Positions 1-8,462 of a stretch of 64,000 bases of DNA are shown piece by piece. Numbering within the stretch: the first letter of the stretch is position 1; every line of letters starts with the position of its first letter. A program made the position numbers and the translations under genes. The notes beneath the pieces are model-generated. The model was not told the origin of the DNA, searched no databases, and saw nothing but the letters and a program-made list of their open reading frames with translations. The stretch is from DASXMT01 sp963781305 (GTDB lineage: Bacteria > Actinomycetota > Acidimicrobiia > Acidimicrobiales > RAAP-2), in assembly GCA_963781305.1 (NCBI GenBank), contig CAWAFL010000011.1, forward strand, positions 1,302,001-1,366,000, in the 5' to 3' direction.

Positions 1-302
1 CGGCCCGCGGCGGCCCGTCCGAGGACAAGGAATGGAGCCAGGGTCCGCTGGGACTCTCGGAGGGCGAAGGCCAGCGACGTTGGGAGTCCTCGGGCATCGA
101 GGAGCTGCTCGGGGACATGAGCCGGCTCGAGTTCGTCCTACGGTTCACGCTCAGTCATCCGGACCTGTCGAGCACCATCGTGGGTACGTCGAAGATCGAC
201 CACCTCGGCACCAACCTCGCCTTTGCCGAGAAGGGACCCCTGCCGACCGACCTCTACGAACAGGCCAAACAACGCCTGGCCCTTTCGAGCTCGGAGGCTT
301 GA
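1..302 (+). CDS. Aldo/keto reductase, C-terminal part (5' end outside window)
   Basis: The frame is open from the left edge and ends at the TGA before base 303. About 99 residues are visible. The pattern LRFTLSHPDLSSTIVGT followed by a segment about not-yet-conserved positions (HLGTNLAFAEKGPLP) is the usual last strand-helix unit of aldo/keto reductases, which bind NADPH through this region and reduce aldehydes or ketones. The catalytic Asp-Tyr-Lys-His tetrad would lie upstream of the window, so activity cannot be judged. The end of the gene is partly repeated just after the stop codon (see the direct repeat at 283-327). Confidence 0.8.
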   Translation, partial: ARGGPSEDKEWSQGPLGLSEGEGQRRWESSGIEELLGDMSRLEFVLRFTLSHPDLSSTIVGTSKIDHLGTNLAFAEKGPLPTDLYEQAKQRLALSSSEA

Positions 303-327
303 AGACACCCTTTTCGAGCTCGGAGGC
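283..327. repeat. 16-bp direct repeat across the aldo/keto reductase stop
   Basis: TTTCGAGCTCGGAGGC occurs at 283-298 and again at 312-327, period 29 bp. The first copy is inside the last codons of the reductase, the second lies just after the stop. It looks like a small slippage duplication; no function is evident. Confidence 0.6.
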
Positions 328-408
328 GAAGGCGACGAGGGCAGGTGTGCGTTCGGAGGTGACCGCAAGCACCCGCGGCGGCCACTCGGGCGTACGCCCG
401 TGCGGCGA

Positions 409-882
409 TCAGGTGGGCTCCCAGCGCCAGCCGTCGTTGTCCTCGCAGGTGATGGCTTCGCCGTTGCCGGCCACGCCGCTGGCGCCGTGGTCTGAGCTCC
501 GGCAGAACTCACCTGGTTGGTAGCAGCCTCCGCTGTCGCTCAACGGCGTGCAGCTGGATGCAGCCGCCGCAGGAGCCGGAGGTGCAGTGGTCGGAGGGAC
601 GGTGGTCGGCGGCACCGTGGTCGGAGGGACGGTGGGGGGAGGAGCCGTCGTGGTGGGTGGGACTGTGGTGGTCGTAGGCGGCACCGTGGTCGTAGGCGGC
701 ACCGTGGTCGTGGTGGTCCTCGGGAGGGTCGTGGTGGAGGCCACCGACGTCCGGGCCGGTGCCGTGATGGTTGGATGAGTCGCTTTTGCTGCCGTGGAGG
801 TCCCGCAGGCCGCGGCCCCGATTCCACCTATCCCGATCGCCACCGCTGCCACTGCTTTGTTGAGCCGGCACATACCACGCAT
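409..882 (-). CDS. Putative lipoprotein with Thr/Pro-rich linker and Cys-containing C-terminal domain
   Basis: A 157-residue exported protein of unknown function. Residues 1-27 form a signal peptide with basic start, hydrophobic core and a lipobox-like AAAC, suggesting lipid attachment at the Cys. Residues ~45-108 are a low-complexity linker built of TTT and VPPTT units. The last ~45 residues carry four Cys and the motif ITCEDNDGWRWEP, a compact domain I recognise from other actinobacterial secreted proteins but cannot name. The ATG at 882 is preceded by GGGGAGAC, a good ribosome site; a second ATG lies at 873. It probably sits on the outer face of the membrane, with the linker spanning the cell wall. 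No operon partner is apparent. Confidence 0.7.
   Translation of the reverse strand: MRGMCRLNKAVAAVAIGIGGIGAAACGTSTAAKATHPTITAPARTSVASTTTLPRTTTTTVPPTTTVPPTTTTVPPTTTAPPPTVPPTTVPPTTVPPTTAPPAPAAAASSCTPLSDSGGCYQPGEFCRSSDHGASGVAGNGEAITCEDNDGWRWEPT
585..735. repeat. Tandem degenerate repeats encoding the Thr/Pro linker
   Basis: Plus-strand units such as GGCGGCACCGTGGTCGTA recur many times with small changes and keep the reading frame of the minus-strand lipoprotein gene. The array encodes VPPTT-type repeats, so it is a coding repeat prone to length change, not a CRISPR or regulatory array. Confidence 0.7.
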
Positions 883-1135
883 AGAAGTCTCCCCGTCACT
901 AATGGTGGCATGACGCTACACGTCGTGAGGGTGACCGCGCTCCGCCGGACGGACCACCCCCTGGCAGCCGGAGGGATCACCCTCTGGCTATCGCAGCGAT
1001 TGGTGCTGCTCGGGCCGAGGGTCGATGGTCTTGTCGGGCCCGATGATGGCGCCCGAGGATCCCGGTGGCCTCTTCGCACCGAGGTCTTCCAGGGCCGAGG
1101 TGTCCAGGTCCGGGGCGTTCCGTTGGTAGTGACGT

Positions 1136-1513
1136 CTAGTGGGCGTTCGTCCGAGGTTGGGTTGCGTTCGTCGCCTGCTCCCGTACCAGCTCGGGGTAGC
1201 ACCCCTCGTCGAAGGCGGCGATGAACTGGCCTACCGGCTTCGGAACGGGCACCAGCATGGTTCCGTAGAAGTAGAAGGGTGTCGACTGCAGGGTGGACGC
1301 TTTCAGGCAATTGGTCCCCACCGTGACCGACTGGATGCGGGAGTCGGTACCCAGCACGGCGCCGAGGTAGAGGGCAATGGCGCAGCCCCCGGGGTTTCTG
1401 GGCACGCCTCGGATACCGGCCCGCTGCAAGGAGGCCGCCACCTCACCGTGGCTGGTGCCGAGATCGGCGAGGAGGTGGCCGATCTGCTTCTTGAGCTGCT
1501 TCCGGCTGTTCAT
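1136..1513 (-). CDS. Conserved small protein of unknown function
   Basis: About 125 residues, no family recognised. The ATG at 1513 (MNSRKQLKKQ) is chosen because ATGGGAGGAACG directly precedes it, an ideal ribosome site; the longer frame upstream lacks one. The N-terminal half has a basic helix, then a pattern GDLGTSHGEVAASL-like helix-turn and a Gly/Cys segment (NPGGCAIALYLGAVLG). The C-terminal half contains isolated Cys residues and a YFYG motif. No signal peptide or membrane segment is seen, so it should be cytosolic. It stands alone between divergent or convergent neighbours. Confidence 0.6.
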   Translation of the reverse strand: MNSRKQLKKQIGHLLADLGTSHGEVAASLQRAGIRGVPRNPGGCAIALYLGAVLGTDSRIQSVTVGTNCLKASTLQSTPFYFYGTMLVPVPKPVGQFIAAFDEGCYPELVREQATNATQPRTNAH

Positions 1514-1703
1514 CGTTCCTCCCATTGAGCACCTGTACTCGATGACCGCCGAGCGGCGAGGCCCTGTCTCGCTGCCCCTATCCAATCCTTACCCGCTCAA
1601 CCCCATCCTTACCCGCGCCGGCTCGTCAGTCCACAACGTCGATTTCGTGACCGTTGTCCACCGGTCACTGCATCGGTCGCACGGGCACTGCGCATCACCA
1701 GCG

Positions 1704-2564
1704 TCACCATGTGGCGATCTCGGGGATGATGGCCGTGCCCAGCAGGTCGATGACCTCGAGGGGCAGCCCGGGGACCATCACGTAGGCCACGGTGAAGCCC
1801 AGGTCATGGAGTGCTTGCAGGTCGGCGAGCACTGCGCTCGGTTCGCTCCCCGGCGTAATCGTGATGGTCGTGGTCTTCTCGATCTGGTCGTAGTCCCGTC
1901 CCTCTCGGCCGCAGTGCTCCTGCAGCACGACGAGCTTGTGGGCGGCTTCTGGGCTCCCGAAGATGTTGCAGGCGTCGGCGTACTTGGCCACCAGGCGCAG
2001 CGTCTTGCGCTCGCCCGTGCCGCCGATCATCAGGTGCGGCCGGGGCCGGCTCAGCGGCTGGGGCGAATTGAGGGTTCGGCCCAGGTGGTAGTGGGCTCCG
2101 TCGAACGGCTTGTCGCTCTCGCTCCACATCTGCAGGCAGATCTGCAGGCCCTCCTCCAACCGCTCGAACCGCTCGGCGGTGGGCGGGAAGTCCAAGCCCA
2201 GGCCGGCGGATTCCTCGCCGTTCCACGCCGCGCCGATGCCCAGGCCGGCCCGGCCGCCGGAGAGCACATCGAGCGTGGTGACGGCCTTGGCCACCAGGCC
2301 CGGCTGCCGGTAGACGACGGCGGTCACCAGGGTGTGCAACAGCACCCGCTCGGTGTTGGCGGCCAGGAAGCCCAGCGTGGTGTAGGCCTCGAGCATCTCG
2401 TGCTCGGGGGGACCGAGCGGCCCGATCTGCCAGACATGGTCCATGACCGTGAGCCGGGTGATCCCGGCCGCCTCCGCCGTCCTCGCCACCCGGGCCAGCT
2501 GGGGCCCGAGCTCGCCGGGGCCGCCGGGCCAGGTGAAGTCAGCGATGTGCAATCCGAGTTCCAT
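1704..2564 (-). CDS. LLM-class oxidoreductase, probably F420-dependent
   Basis: A 286-residue luciferase-like monooxygenase-fold protein. It has the family's TIM-barrel signatures: an N-terminal ELGLHIADF strand, the TLDVLSGGRAGLGIGAAWN cofactor segment around residues 99-117, and HLMIGGTGERKTL near 175, the pattern of the short LLM subfamily that binds F420 in actinobacteria. The substrate is not predictable. AGAGGAG lies upstream of the ATG. It is followed 80 bp downstream by nothing on its own strand and preceded closely by no gene, so it is probably single. A paralogue of the same length lies at 11528-12361. Confidence 0.85.
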   Translation of the reverse strand: MELGLHIADFTWPGGPGELGPQLARVARTAEAAGITRLTVMDHVWQIGPLGPPEHEMLEAYTTLGFLAANTERVLLHTLVTAVVYRQPGLVAKAVTTLDVLSGGRAGLGIGAAWNGEESAGLGLDFPPTAERFERLEEGLQICLQMWSESDKPFDGAHYHLGRTLNSPQPLSRPRPHLMIGGTGERKTLRLVAKYADACNIFGSPEAAHKLVVLQEHCGREGRDYDQIEKTTTITITPGSEPSAVLADLQALHDLGFTVAYVMVPGLPLEVIDLLGTAIIPEIATW

Positions 2565-2645
2565 CAGGGGAACTCCTCTCTGGTGTGGTGGAAGCGCCCG
2601 TGGTGGGAGCGCACGGTCTTCGCGGTTCGGACATTGTGGGTGTGA

Positions 2646-4196
2646 TCAGTGTGCCGGGTCGACGGGGGTGTTGGGCGTGACGGCGGCCGCCGCGGTGGCG
2701 ATATCTCGAGGGTAGGTCTTGAGCGCCCGGAAGAGGATGACGGCGTTGGCGCCCAGGGGGACCAACATCACGATGAAGGTCCACTGCAGTCCCGAACGCC
2801 CACCGCCGAAAACGTACTGGGACACCGCCCCGAACAACAGCGGGGCCAGGGCCTGGGCGCCGGTGCGGAGCAGTGTGCGCAGCCCCTCGGCCCGACCCCA
2901 CAACAGCGGGGGCACGATGTCCAGGCGGGCGGCATCGATGGGTGGGTTCTGCGCCGACAGCATGAAGGCCGCCACCACGATGTAGGGCAGGGCCATCAGC
3001 ACGCTGCGAGTCAAAAGGGCGGGGATGAACAAGACCGTGGTGAGGGCGGCGGCCACCGCGGGGACGAGGATCCGGCCGTTCACGTAGCGGCGACGTAGGA
3101 AGAGGTCGCTGAGCCGGCCGCTCAGGAGCACCCCGACGAGCGCCCCCGCCCCGACCAGCAACATCAAGAAGTTGGCCAGCACCTGGCCGACGCTGTACTG
3201 GTCCCTGACGAACTCCACACCGAACGTCTGCACCCCGGCCAGGAAGTAGTAGCCGCACGCACTGGCCACGATGAGGATGACGTTGGTCCGGATGCGGAGG
3301 ATGTAGCGGGTGGCGGCGATGATGCCCATGCGCTTGGCGTCGCCCTTGAGGACGAGATGTTCGTCGGGCAGGATGCCCTGCTCGCGGACCAGGCGCTGGG
3401 CGTCGGTCTCTTGGCCAGTGGACTCGTCGGGGACCGGTTGGCCCGGCTGGGCCTTCGCCGCCTCCATGGCGGGTATGACCGCAGACCCGGGTGTCGATTC
3501 CAAGGGCGCCTTGGTCCCCCGCAGCGGCTCGGGCAGGCGAAACACGTTCCAGGCCAGGATGAAGGCGGGCACACCCAGCAAGGCGAACGCCGCTCGCCAT
3601 GACAGCGCGGCGACGTCGCCGGTCACCGCGAACCCGACGCCGGCACCGAGCAGCTCCCCGGCCAGGATGTAGCCGTAGATGCGGCCTCGTTCGGCGCTGT
3701 GGAAGTAGTCGCCGACCAGGGAGGCCACGATGGGACCGGCCGCTGCGGTCAGGACTCCGAGCACCAGGCGGGTGAGCAACAGCTCGCCGAACGAGCTGAC
3801 GGTGGCGCTCCAGATCATTGCCGCTCCCCAAAACGAGATGGCAACGCCCAGTACCAACGTCCGTCGGGCCCGATCGGCCAGGATGCCGAACGGGACGCTG
3901 GCCACCGCTGCGACGAGTGAGCTTACCGCCACCAAGAGTCCGATATCGGTGTTGGAGATGCCGAGGCCCTGGCGGAGCTCGATGGCCGAGGCCCCCACGG
4001 TGGCGGTGTCGGCGCTGCTCAGACCCAGGACGCAGGCCAGCAGGACGATGACCCGGGTGCGGGTGGCGCCACCGAGCGTGTACTCCAAGCGGCCCTGGGC
4101 CCGCCGTGCCCCCCGCCCCACGAGGCGTCGGAAGGTGTGAGACCGGGGGGGCGGGCTACCGACGGGCGCGGGCAACTCACTGTAGGGGCCGGTCAC
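2646..4196 (-). CDS. MFS transporter
   Basis: A 516-residue polytopic membrane protein with twelve predicted hydrophobic segments in two groups of six. The first group begins near residue 47 (VIVLLACVLGLSSADTATVG) and has the MFS loop motif between segments 2 and 3 (FGILADRARRTLVLG). A hydrophilic loop of about 70 residues (roughly 225-295) separates the two halves. The second half repeats the motif in weaker form (LLSGRLSDLFLRRR). The substrate is unknown; no regulator or enzyme is tightly linked. Start is a GTG; the first ~45 residues are basic and cytoplasmic. Confidence 0.9.
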   Translation of the reverse strand: MTGPYSELPAPVGSPPPRSHTFRRLVGRGARRAQGRLEYTLGGATRTRVIVLLACVLGLSSADTATVGASAIELRQGLGISNTDIGLLVAVSSLVAAVASVPFGILADRARRTLVLGVAISFWGAAMIWSATVSSFGELLLTRLVLGVLTAAAGPIVASLVGDYFHSAERGRIYGYILAGELLGAGVGFAVTGDVAALSWRAAFALLGVPAFILAWNVFRLPEPLRGTKAPLESTPGSAVIPAMEAAKAQPGQPVPDESTGQETDAQRLVREQGILPDEHLVLKGDAKRMGIIAATRYILRIRTNVILIVASACGYYFLAGVQTFGVEFVRDQYSVGQVLANFLMLLVGAGALVGVLLSGRLSDLFLRRRYVNGRILVPAVAAALTTVLFIPALLTRSVLMALPYIVVAAFMLSAQNPPIDAARLDIVPPLLWGRAEGLRTLLRTGAQALAPLLFGAVSQYVFGGGRSGLQWTFIVMLVPLGANAVILFRALKTYPRDIATAAAAVTPNTPVDPAH

Positions 4197-4315
4197 GGCC
4201 GCACCACCTCGTCAGGACCTGGGCAGATGATGACGATGGTACCGGGACCGCCTCTATCGGTCATACCGGAGAGGCCCCGAGCCGCCGTTCCCGAGCACCC
4301 CGTTCCCGAGCCCGG

Positions 4316-5278
4316 CTACGGGGTGCCGATTAGAGGAAGGGTGAGCCCGCACACCGGCTCGAAACCAGGCGCGTCGGGACCCAGCACGTTGACCACGTCT
4401 TGGAGGGCGGCGGTGTCGTAGGGGATGCCCAGGTGGTCGGCGCCGTCAGCGGGACACTGGTCCTGGAGCGTGATGTTCACCGCACCGGGCGCATCGAGGA
4501 AGGCCGATTGGTACGGCGTCACCACCTCGTCGTGCGTGGTCTCGATGCTCACCAGTGTCACGCCCGGGACCCCGTCGCCGTTGGCGTTGAGGGCGCTGAT
4601 GAACGGCGAGCCGGCCTCTTGTTCGGTGCAGGCCGTGCACCCGATCAGCGTGGTCGTGGCGGGCAATCCGAGGGCCGTGTCCGAGTTGATCAGCGTGAAC
4701 AGACCGTCGAGGGTCGTCCCGTGGTTGGAGGGGGCCAGGCCGACCAGCTCGTGCACGGCCGGGGCGCCGCCGTCGCTGGTCATGTACCAGCGCGGCAGCA
4801 TGCCCCCTTGCGACCAACCCACCAGGTCGACCTGCGCGGCGCCGGTCTCGCCCCGGACCTGGTCGACGAACGCAGCCAGCTGGAGGGCCGAGTCCTCGAT
4901 GGGCCCGATAGACGAGACCCTGCCACCGGTCAGGGTGGTCAACGTGGTCTGCCCGTAGTTCAGTCCGTAGACGCAGTAGCCGGCGTTGGCCAGGATGGGA
5001 CCGAGGGCTTGCCACGTCTCGGCCACGGTGTAGAGCGTGCCGGGCAGCAGGATCACCGGGTACGGGTGGGCGGCACTCGGCTGGCAACCGGCCACGTTGA
5101 CACCCGGTGGCGAGGAGGTGGGGGCGTCGAGCTCGGCCTGGTAGCCGGTTGCGGCATTGCCCACTGGGTACGGCGCCTGGGCCGACGCCGGGAGAGCCAC
5201 TGCCGCGGTGGCTCCGAGGGTCAGGGTGGTCGCCGCCACGCACGCAGCAAGCCCGATCGTTGCCCGACGAAACCTCAT
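4316..5278 (-). CDS. Secreted lipase/esterase (alpha/beta hydrolase)
   Basis: A 320-residue exported hydrolase. A signal peptide covers about residues 1-34 with an ASA-Q cleavage-like end. The alpha/beta core contains YPVILLPGT (oxyanion strand) and the nucleophile elbow GWSQGG with Ser156, as in secreted bacterial triacylglycerol lipases of the EstA/EstB type; SNHGTTL follows, also typical. A Cys pair around CTACTEQ may form a disulphide. A later Asp and His (DEVVTPYQS and ADHLGIPYD) fit the rest of the triad. It probably degrades acyl esters outside the cell. Confidence 0.85.
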   Translation of the reverse strand: MRFRRATIGLAACVAATTLTLGATAAVALPASAQAPYPVGNAATGYQAELDAPTSSPPGVNVAGCQPSAAHPYPVILLPGTLYTVAETWQALGPILANAGYCVYGLNYGQTTLTTLTGGRVSSIGPIEDSALQLAAFVDQVRGETGAAQVDLVGWSQGGMLPRWYMTSDGGAPAVHELVGLAPSNHGTTLDGLFTLINSDTALGLPATTTLIGCTACTEQEAGSPFISALNANGDGVPGVTLVSIETTHDEVVTPYQSAFLDAPGAVNITLQDQCPADGADHLGIPYDTAALQDVVNVLGPDAPGFEPVCGLTLPLIGTP

Positions 5279-5346
5279 GGATCTGCGTATACCCGCTGAC
5301 GCCGGGGGCTATGCCTGGTTCGGCCGCTCGGTGCGCTGGGATATCC

Positions 5347-5425
5347 GCGGCCTGCACGAGTAGAACGGCGGCAGCCCGCAGGGATAGAACGGCAGCAGCC
5401 TGTACGGGTAGAGCGGGCAGCGGCG
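5347..5425. repeat. 24-bp imperfect tandem repeat in divergent spacer
   Basis: Two full 24-bp units, 5361-5384 and 5385-5408, both beginning TAGAACGGC, are flanked by partial units at 5347-5360 and 5409-5425. The array lies between the divergent lipase and DUF302 genes. No coding use is likely; it may bind a regulator or be a neutral slippage array. Confidence 0.6.
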
Positions 5426-5472
5426 CGCGAATAGCGCATGCCCAGTCGGACTTCGAGCAGAGGAGCGTGGCC

Positions 5473-5895
5473 ATGACCTACGACGGTGGTTCAGGGGACA
5501 GGGGTTCAGGGGAGGAGCGGGACGTGGTCACCAAGATCAGCCCGCGCACGGTGGCCGACACCGCCTCGCGCCTCACCGACCTGGTGGTGGGCAAAGGCAT
5601 GAAGGTCTTCGCCGTGATCGACCAGGCGGCCGAGGCGCGTGCGGTCGGGTTGGAGCTGCGGGACACCACGCTGGTCACGTTCGGCAGCCCGGTTGCCGGA
5701 ACCCCGGTGATGGCGGCCGCGCCGCTGGCCGCGCTCGACCTGCCCCTCAAGGTGCTGGTATGGGCCGACGGAGACCAGACCAAGGTCTCCTACGTGGCGC
5801 CCGCGGCATTGGCCACCCGCCATGGGCTCTCGGCCGATCTGGCCAAGAACCTGGCCGGTATCGATGGGCTGACCGACGCCTTGATCAGCCCGTAG
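5473..5895 (+). CDS. DUF302 family protein
   Basis: A 140-residue cytosolic protein. Residues ~15-140 match the DUF302 fold: VVGKGMKVFAVIDQAAEA, then LVTFGSPVAGTP and the end pattern LPLKVLVWADGD. The biochemical role of the family is unsettled; a ligand-binding or stress role has been suggested for some members. The ATG at 5473 follows AGAGGAGCG. It stands alone, divergent from the lipase and convergent with the aquaporin. Confidence 0.85.
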   Translation: MTYDGGSGDRGSGEERDVVTKISPRTVADTASRLTDLVVGKGMKVFAVIDQAAEARAVGLELRDTTLVTFGSPVAGTPVMAAAPLAALDLPLKVLVWADGDQTKVSYVAPAALATRHGLSADLAKNLAGIDGLTDALISP

Positions 5896-5906
5896 CCGGC
5901 GTGGGT

Positions 5907-6683
5907 TCAGGTCCCGGTGACCTCGGGGTCGAGGCTGACCGTGGTCTCGGTCTCCTCGAGCGTCTTGGGCGGGTAGACGATCCAGTGGATGACCGCGGCC
6001 ACCACCCCGCCTACCAGCGGGGCCACGATGAACAGCCAGACCTGCGAAAGCGCCGTGCCCCCGACGATGAGGGCCGGTCCCAGGCTCCGGGCCGGGTTCA
6101 CCGAGGTTCCAGTGATGGGAATGCCGATGAGGTGCACGACGGTCAGCGTGAGCCCGATCGCGATGCCGGCTGTTGCCGCACGGGCGAGCTTGTTGGTCAC
6201 AGCGAGCACGACGAAGACGAACAGCGCGGTGAGGATCACCTCGGCGACAAAGGCGCCAGCCTGGCTGATGTGGATCATCGAGGCCTTGCCGTAGCCGTCG
6301 GTACCCAGGCCGGTGCGGGACGTGCTGTAGAAGGGCGATGCCTTGAACACCGCCCACAGGACGAGCGCCCCCAGGATCCCGCCCACGAACTGGGCCACCC
6401 AATAGAAGACGGCCTCGATGGGCTCGATGCGCCTGGACAGCACCGCCCCCATGGTCACGGCCGGGTTGACGTGACAGCCCGAGATCGGACCGAGGACGTA
6501 GACGAGGGCCAGGAGCACCAGCCCGAAGGTCAAGGCCGTGGCCACCACGCCGGCTGAGGGGCTGATTCCAGCGAACCCAAAGCCGTGCCCGAAGCTGAGC
6601 GTGGCCACCCCGACGGCGAAGAAGACCAGGATGAACGTCCCCAGAAACTCGACGAACGACTTGCGAAGAATCCCCGTACTCAT
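5907..6683 (-). CDS. Aquaporin / MIP family channel
   Basis: A 258-residue membrane channel of the usual family length, with six membrane segments and two half-helices. Both selectivity motifs are present: NPA at about residues 73-75 (HVNPAVTMG) and NPAR at 196-199 (SVNPARSLG), the second Arg being typical of water-selective members. I start it at the ATG at 6683 because GGGAGG precedes it; the frame is open further upstream but that extension is hydrophilic and unlike the family. It likely passes water, or small neutral solutes. Convergent with the DUF302 gene, 11 bp away. Confidence 0.92.
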   Translation of the reverse strand: MSTGILRKSFVEFLGTFILVFFAVGVATLSFGHGFGFAGISPSAGVVATALTFGLVLLALVYVLGPISGCHVNPAVTMGAVLSRRIEPIEAVFYWVAQFVGGILGALVLWAVFKASPFYSTSRTGLGTDGYGKASMIHISQAGAFVAEVILTALFVFVVLAVTNKLARAATAGIAIGLTLTVVHLIGIPITGTSVNPARSLGPALIVGGTALSQVWLFIVAPLVGGVVAAVIHWIVYPPKTLEETETTVSLDPEVTGT

Positions 6684-6889
6684 AGCCGAACCTCCCATGT
6701 GGGCACCGCAGGGGGTGCCGTTCGTTGCCACACGCGTATGGCAATAAGGGGAGGGTAACCCCGTCGGATCGCGCAGTGGGGGATCGTTGCTCGACGACAG
6801 ATTGCGGTAGTGCGATCCTTCAAACCAGGACTGCCAGCCAACGGCTGCCAACCTGCGGCTGCGAATCAGGGGCTAGCGATGCGCTTCGT

Positions 6890-8362
6890 TCAACCTGCGC
6901 GCATCCTGTGGTCCGGCCCGGGCGGTGCCGTTGGCGAAGACGGAGAGACGGTAGCCACCGTCTGCCCGAACCAGGGATGGGCCCGCTCGAGCTGACCGGC
7001 TAGACGGAACAATGTGGCCTCGTCGCCGAACCGCCCGATCACCTGCGTCCCGATGGGGATCCCGCTCGGGGCGCGGTCGAGGGGCAGAGACATGGCCGGT
7101 TGGCCGGTCAGGTTGAACAGGTAGGTGAAGGCGGTCATTGATCCGGATGTCCGGATGAACCGGTCCATGTCCTCCGGATCAAACGATCCGAGCGGCCCCG
7201 GCGGTGTCGCCATCGTGGGCGTGACCAGTACGTCGATGTCGGCGAACAATCGCCCCATGGTGCGACCCAGTCGGTGCATGGCCTGCACGGCGGCGACGTA
7301 GGTCGTGGCCGTGGTGGATCGGCCGCGGTCGACCAGCATGCGGGTCATCGGCTCGAGGTCGTCGGGACCCAGCGTCCGCCCCGTCTCGGCCAGGAAGGAG
7401 TCGACGGTCACCGCGATCTGGGCGGGCACTATGGCCGATCGGGCCGCCAGGAAGTCGTCGGTGATCGGCGGCCACGACAGGGCGACGACCTCGTGGCCGA
7501 GTTCACTGCAGCGCCGAGCGGTGGTCTCGGCCGCGTCGCGGCAAGTCTGGTCCACGGGCACACTGGTGGGGGACTGGGTGATCAGGCCGATGCGCAGAGG
7601 TGCCGGATCGGTTCCGGCCTCGGCCAAGTAGGAGGCAGGGCCGGGAGGGGCCCAGTAGGGGTCCCCGGCCATAGGGCCTGCGGCGGCGTCGAGGGCAGCG
7701 GCGCTGTCCCGCACCGAGCGTGTCACGACGTGCTGGGTGCTCATGCCGTTCCAACCCTCGCCCCGCTCCGGGCCGACGGGCACCCGGCCCCGGGTCGGCT
7801 TCAACCCGAAGAGGCCACAGCACGAGGCGGGGATGCGGATCGAGCCGCCGCCGTCGCTGGCATGGGCCATGGCGAAGTTGCCCGAGGCCACCGCGGCGGC
7901 CGCTCCGCCGCTCGAGCCGCCCGGGGTGGTGTCGAGGTCCCAGGGGTTGTGGGTCGACCCGAACAGGGCCGGCTCGGTGGTTGGGCTGAGACCCAGCTCG
8001 GGCGAATTGGTCTTGGCCACGAGGACCAGCCCGGCTCGACGGTAGCGACCGATGACCTCGGAGTCGCCGGTGCTGGCCGGCCCCGAGGCGAACAGGCGGC
8101 TGCCGTTGGTGGTGGTCAAACCGGCCACGTTGGCCCACAGGTCCTTGATGGCGAAGGGCACCCCGCGAAACGGGCCCGGGGGCAGCCCGTCGTCGATGGC
8201 CCGGCGCGCCTGGTCCTCGAAGACGGTGACGACGGCGTTCACCGTCGGATTGGTCGACTCGATCGAGGCCAGGGCCTGGTCGAGCAGCTCGTGGGCGGAG
8301 ACCTCGCCGCCGCCAACCAACTCGGCCAAGCCCAGGGCATCGTGCTGGCCGACCAGGTTCAC
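6890..8362 (-). CDS. Amidase (amidase-signature family)
   Basis: A 490-residue enzyme that hydrolyses amide bonds of small substrates. The Ser-cisSer-Lys triad is complete: Lys73 in VPFAIKD, Ser150 in GGSSGG, and Ser174 in GGGSIRIPAS, with the spacing usual for the family. No signal peptide, so cytosolic. The start is a GTG with GGAGG eight bases upstream. It lies 100 bp after the amidohydrolase gene on the same strand and may share its transcript; if so it would be under the TetR operator at 9799-9817. The substrate cannot be told from sequence. Confidence 0.92.
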   Translation of the reverse strand: MNLVGQHDALGLAELVGGGEVSAHELLDQALASIESTNPTVNAVVTVFEDQARRAIDDGLPPGPFRGVPFAIKDLWANVAGLTTTNGSRLFASGPASTGDSEVIGRYRRAGLVLVAKTNSPELGLSPTTEPALFGSTHNPWDLDTTPGGSSGGAAAAVASGNFAMAHASDGGGSIRIPASCCGLFGLKPTRGRVPVGPERGEGWNGMSTQHVVTRSVRDSAAALDAAAGPMAGDPYWAPPGPASYLAEAGTDPAPLRIGLITQSPTSVPVDQTCRDAAETTARRCSELGHEVVALSWPPITDDFLAARSAIVPAQIAVTVDSFLAETGRTLGPDDLEPMTRMLVDRGRSTTATTYVAAVQAMHRLGRTMGRLFADIDVLVTPTMATPPGPLGSFDPEDMDRFIRTSGSMTAFTYLFNLTGQPAMSLPLDRAPSGIPIGTQVIGRFGDEATLFRLAGQLERAHPWFGQTVATVSPSSPTAPPGPDHRMRAG

Positions 8363-8462
8363 GGCCCTAGCCTCCGGGCCGGTCGACGGGGGGCATTCAC
8401 AAGCGTCCGGACCCGCCGACCGGTTGCGGTCAGCGGGTGATGGCCTGGCTGAGCGATGGCGG

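Noticed and set aside
585..735. CRISPR-like array
   Set aside because: Units are adjacent and degenerate, lack spacers, and code for a Thr/Pro linker.
1377..2645. 422-codon plus-strand frame across the LLM gene
   Set aside because: Antisense shadow of the LLM oxidoreductase, no domain pattern.
4400..5299. 299-codon plus-strand frame opposite the lipase
   Set aside because: No family pattern; the lipase on the minus strand has a signal peptide and nucleophile elbow.
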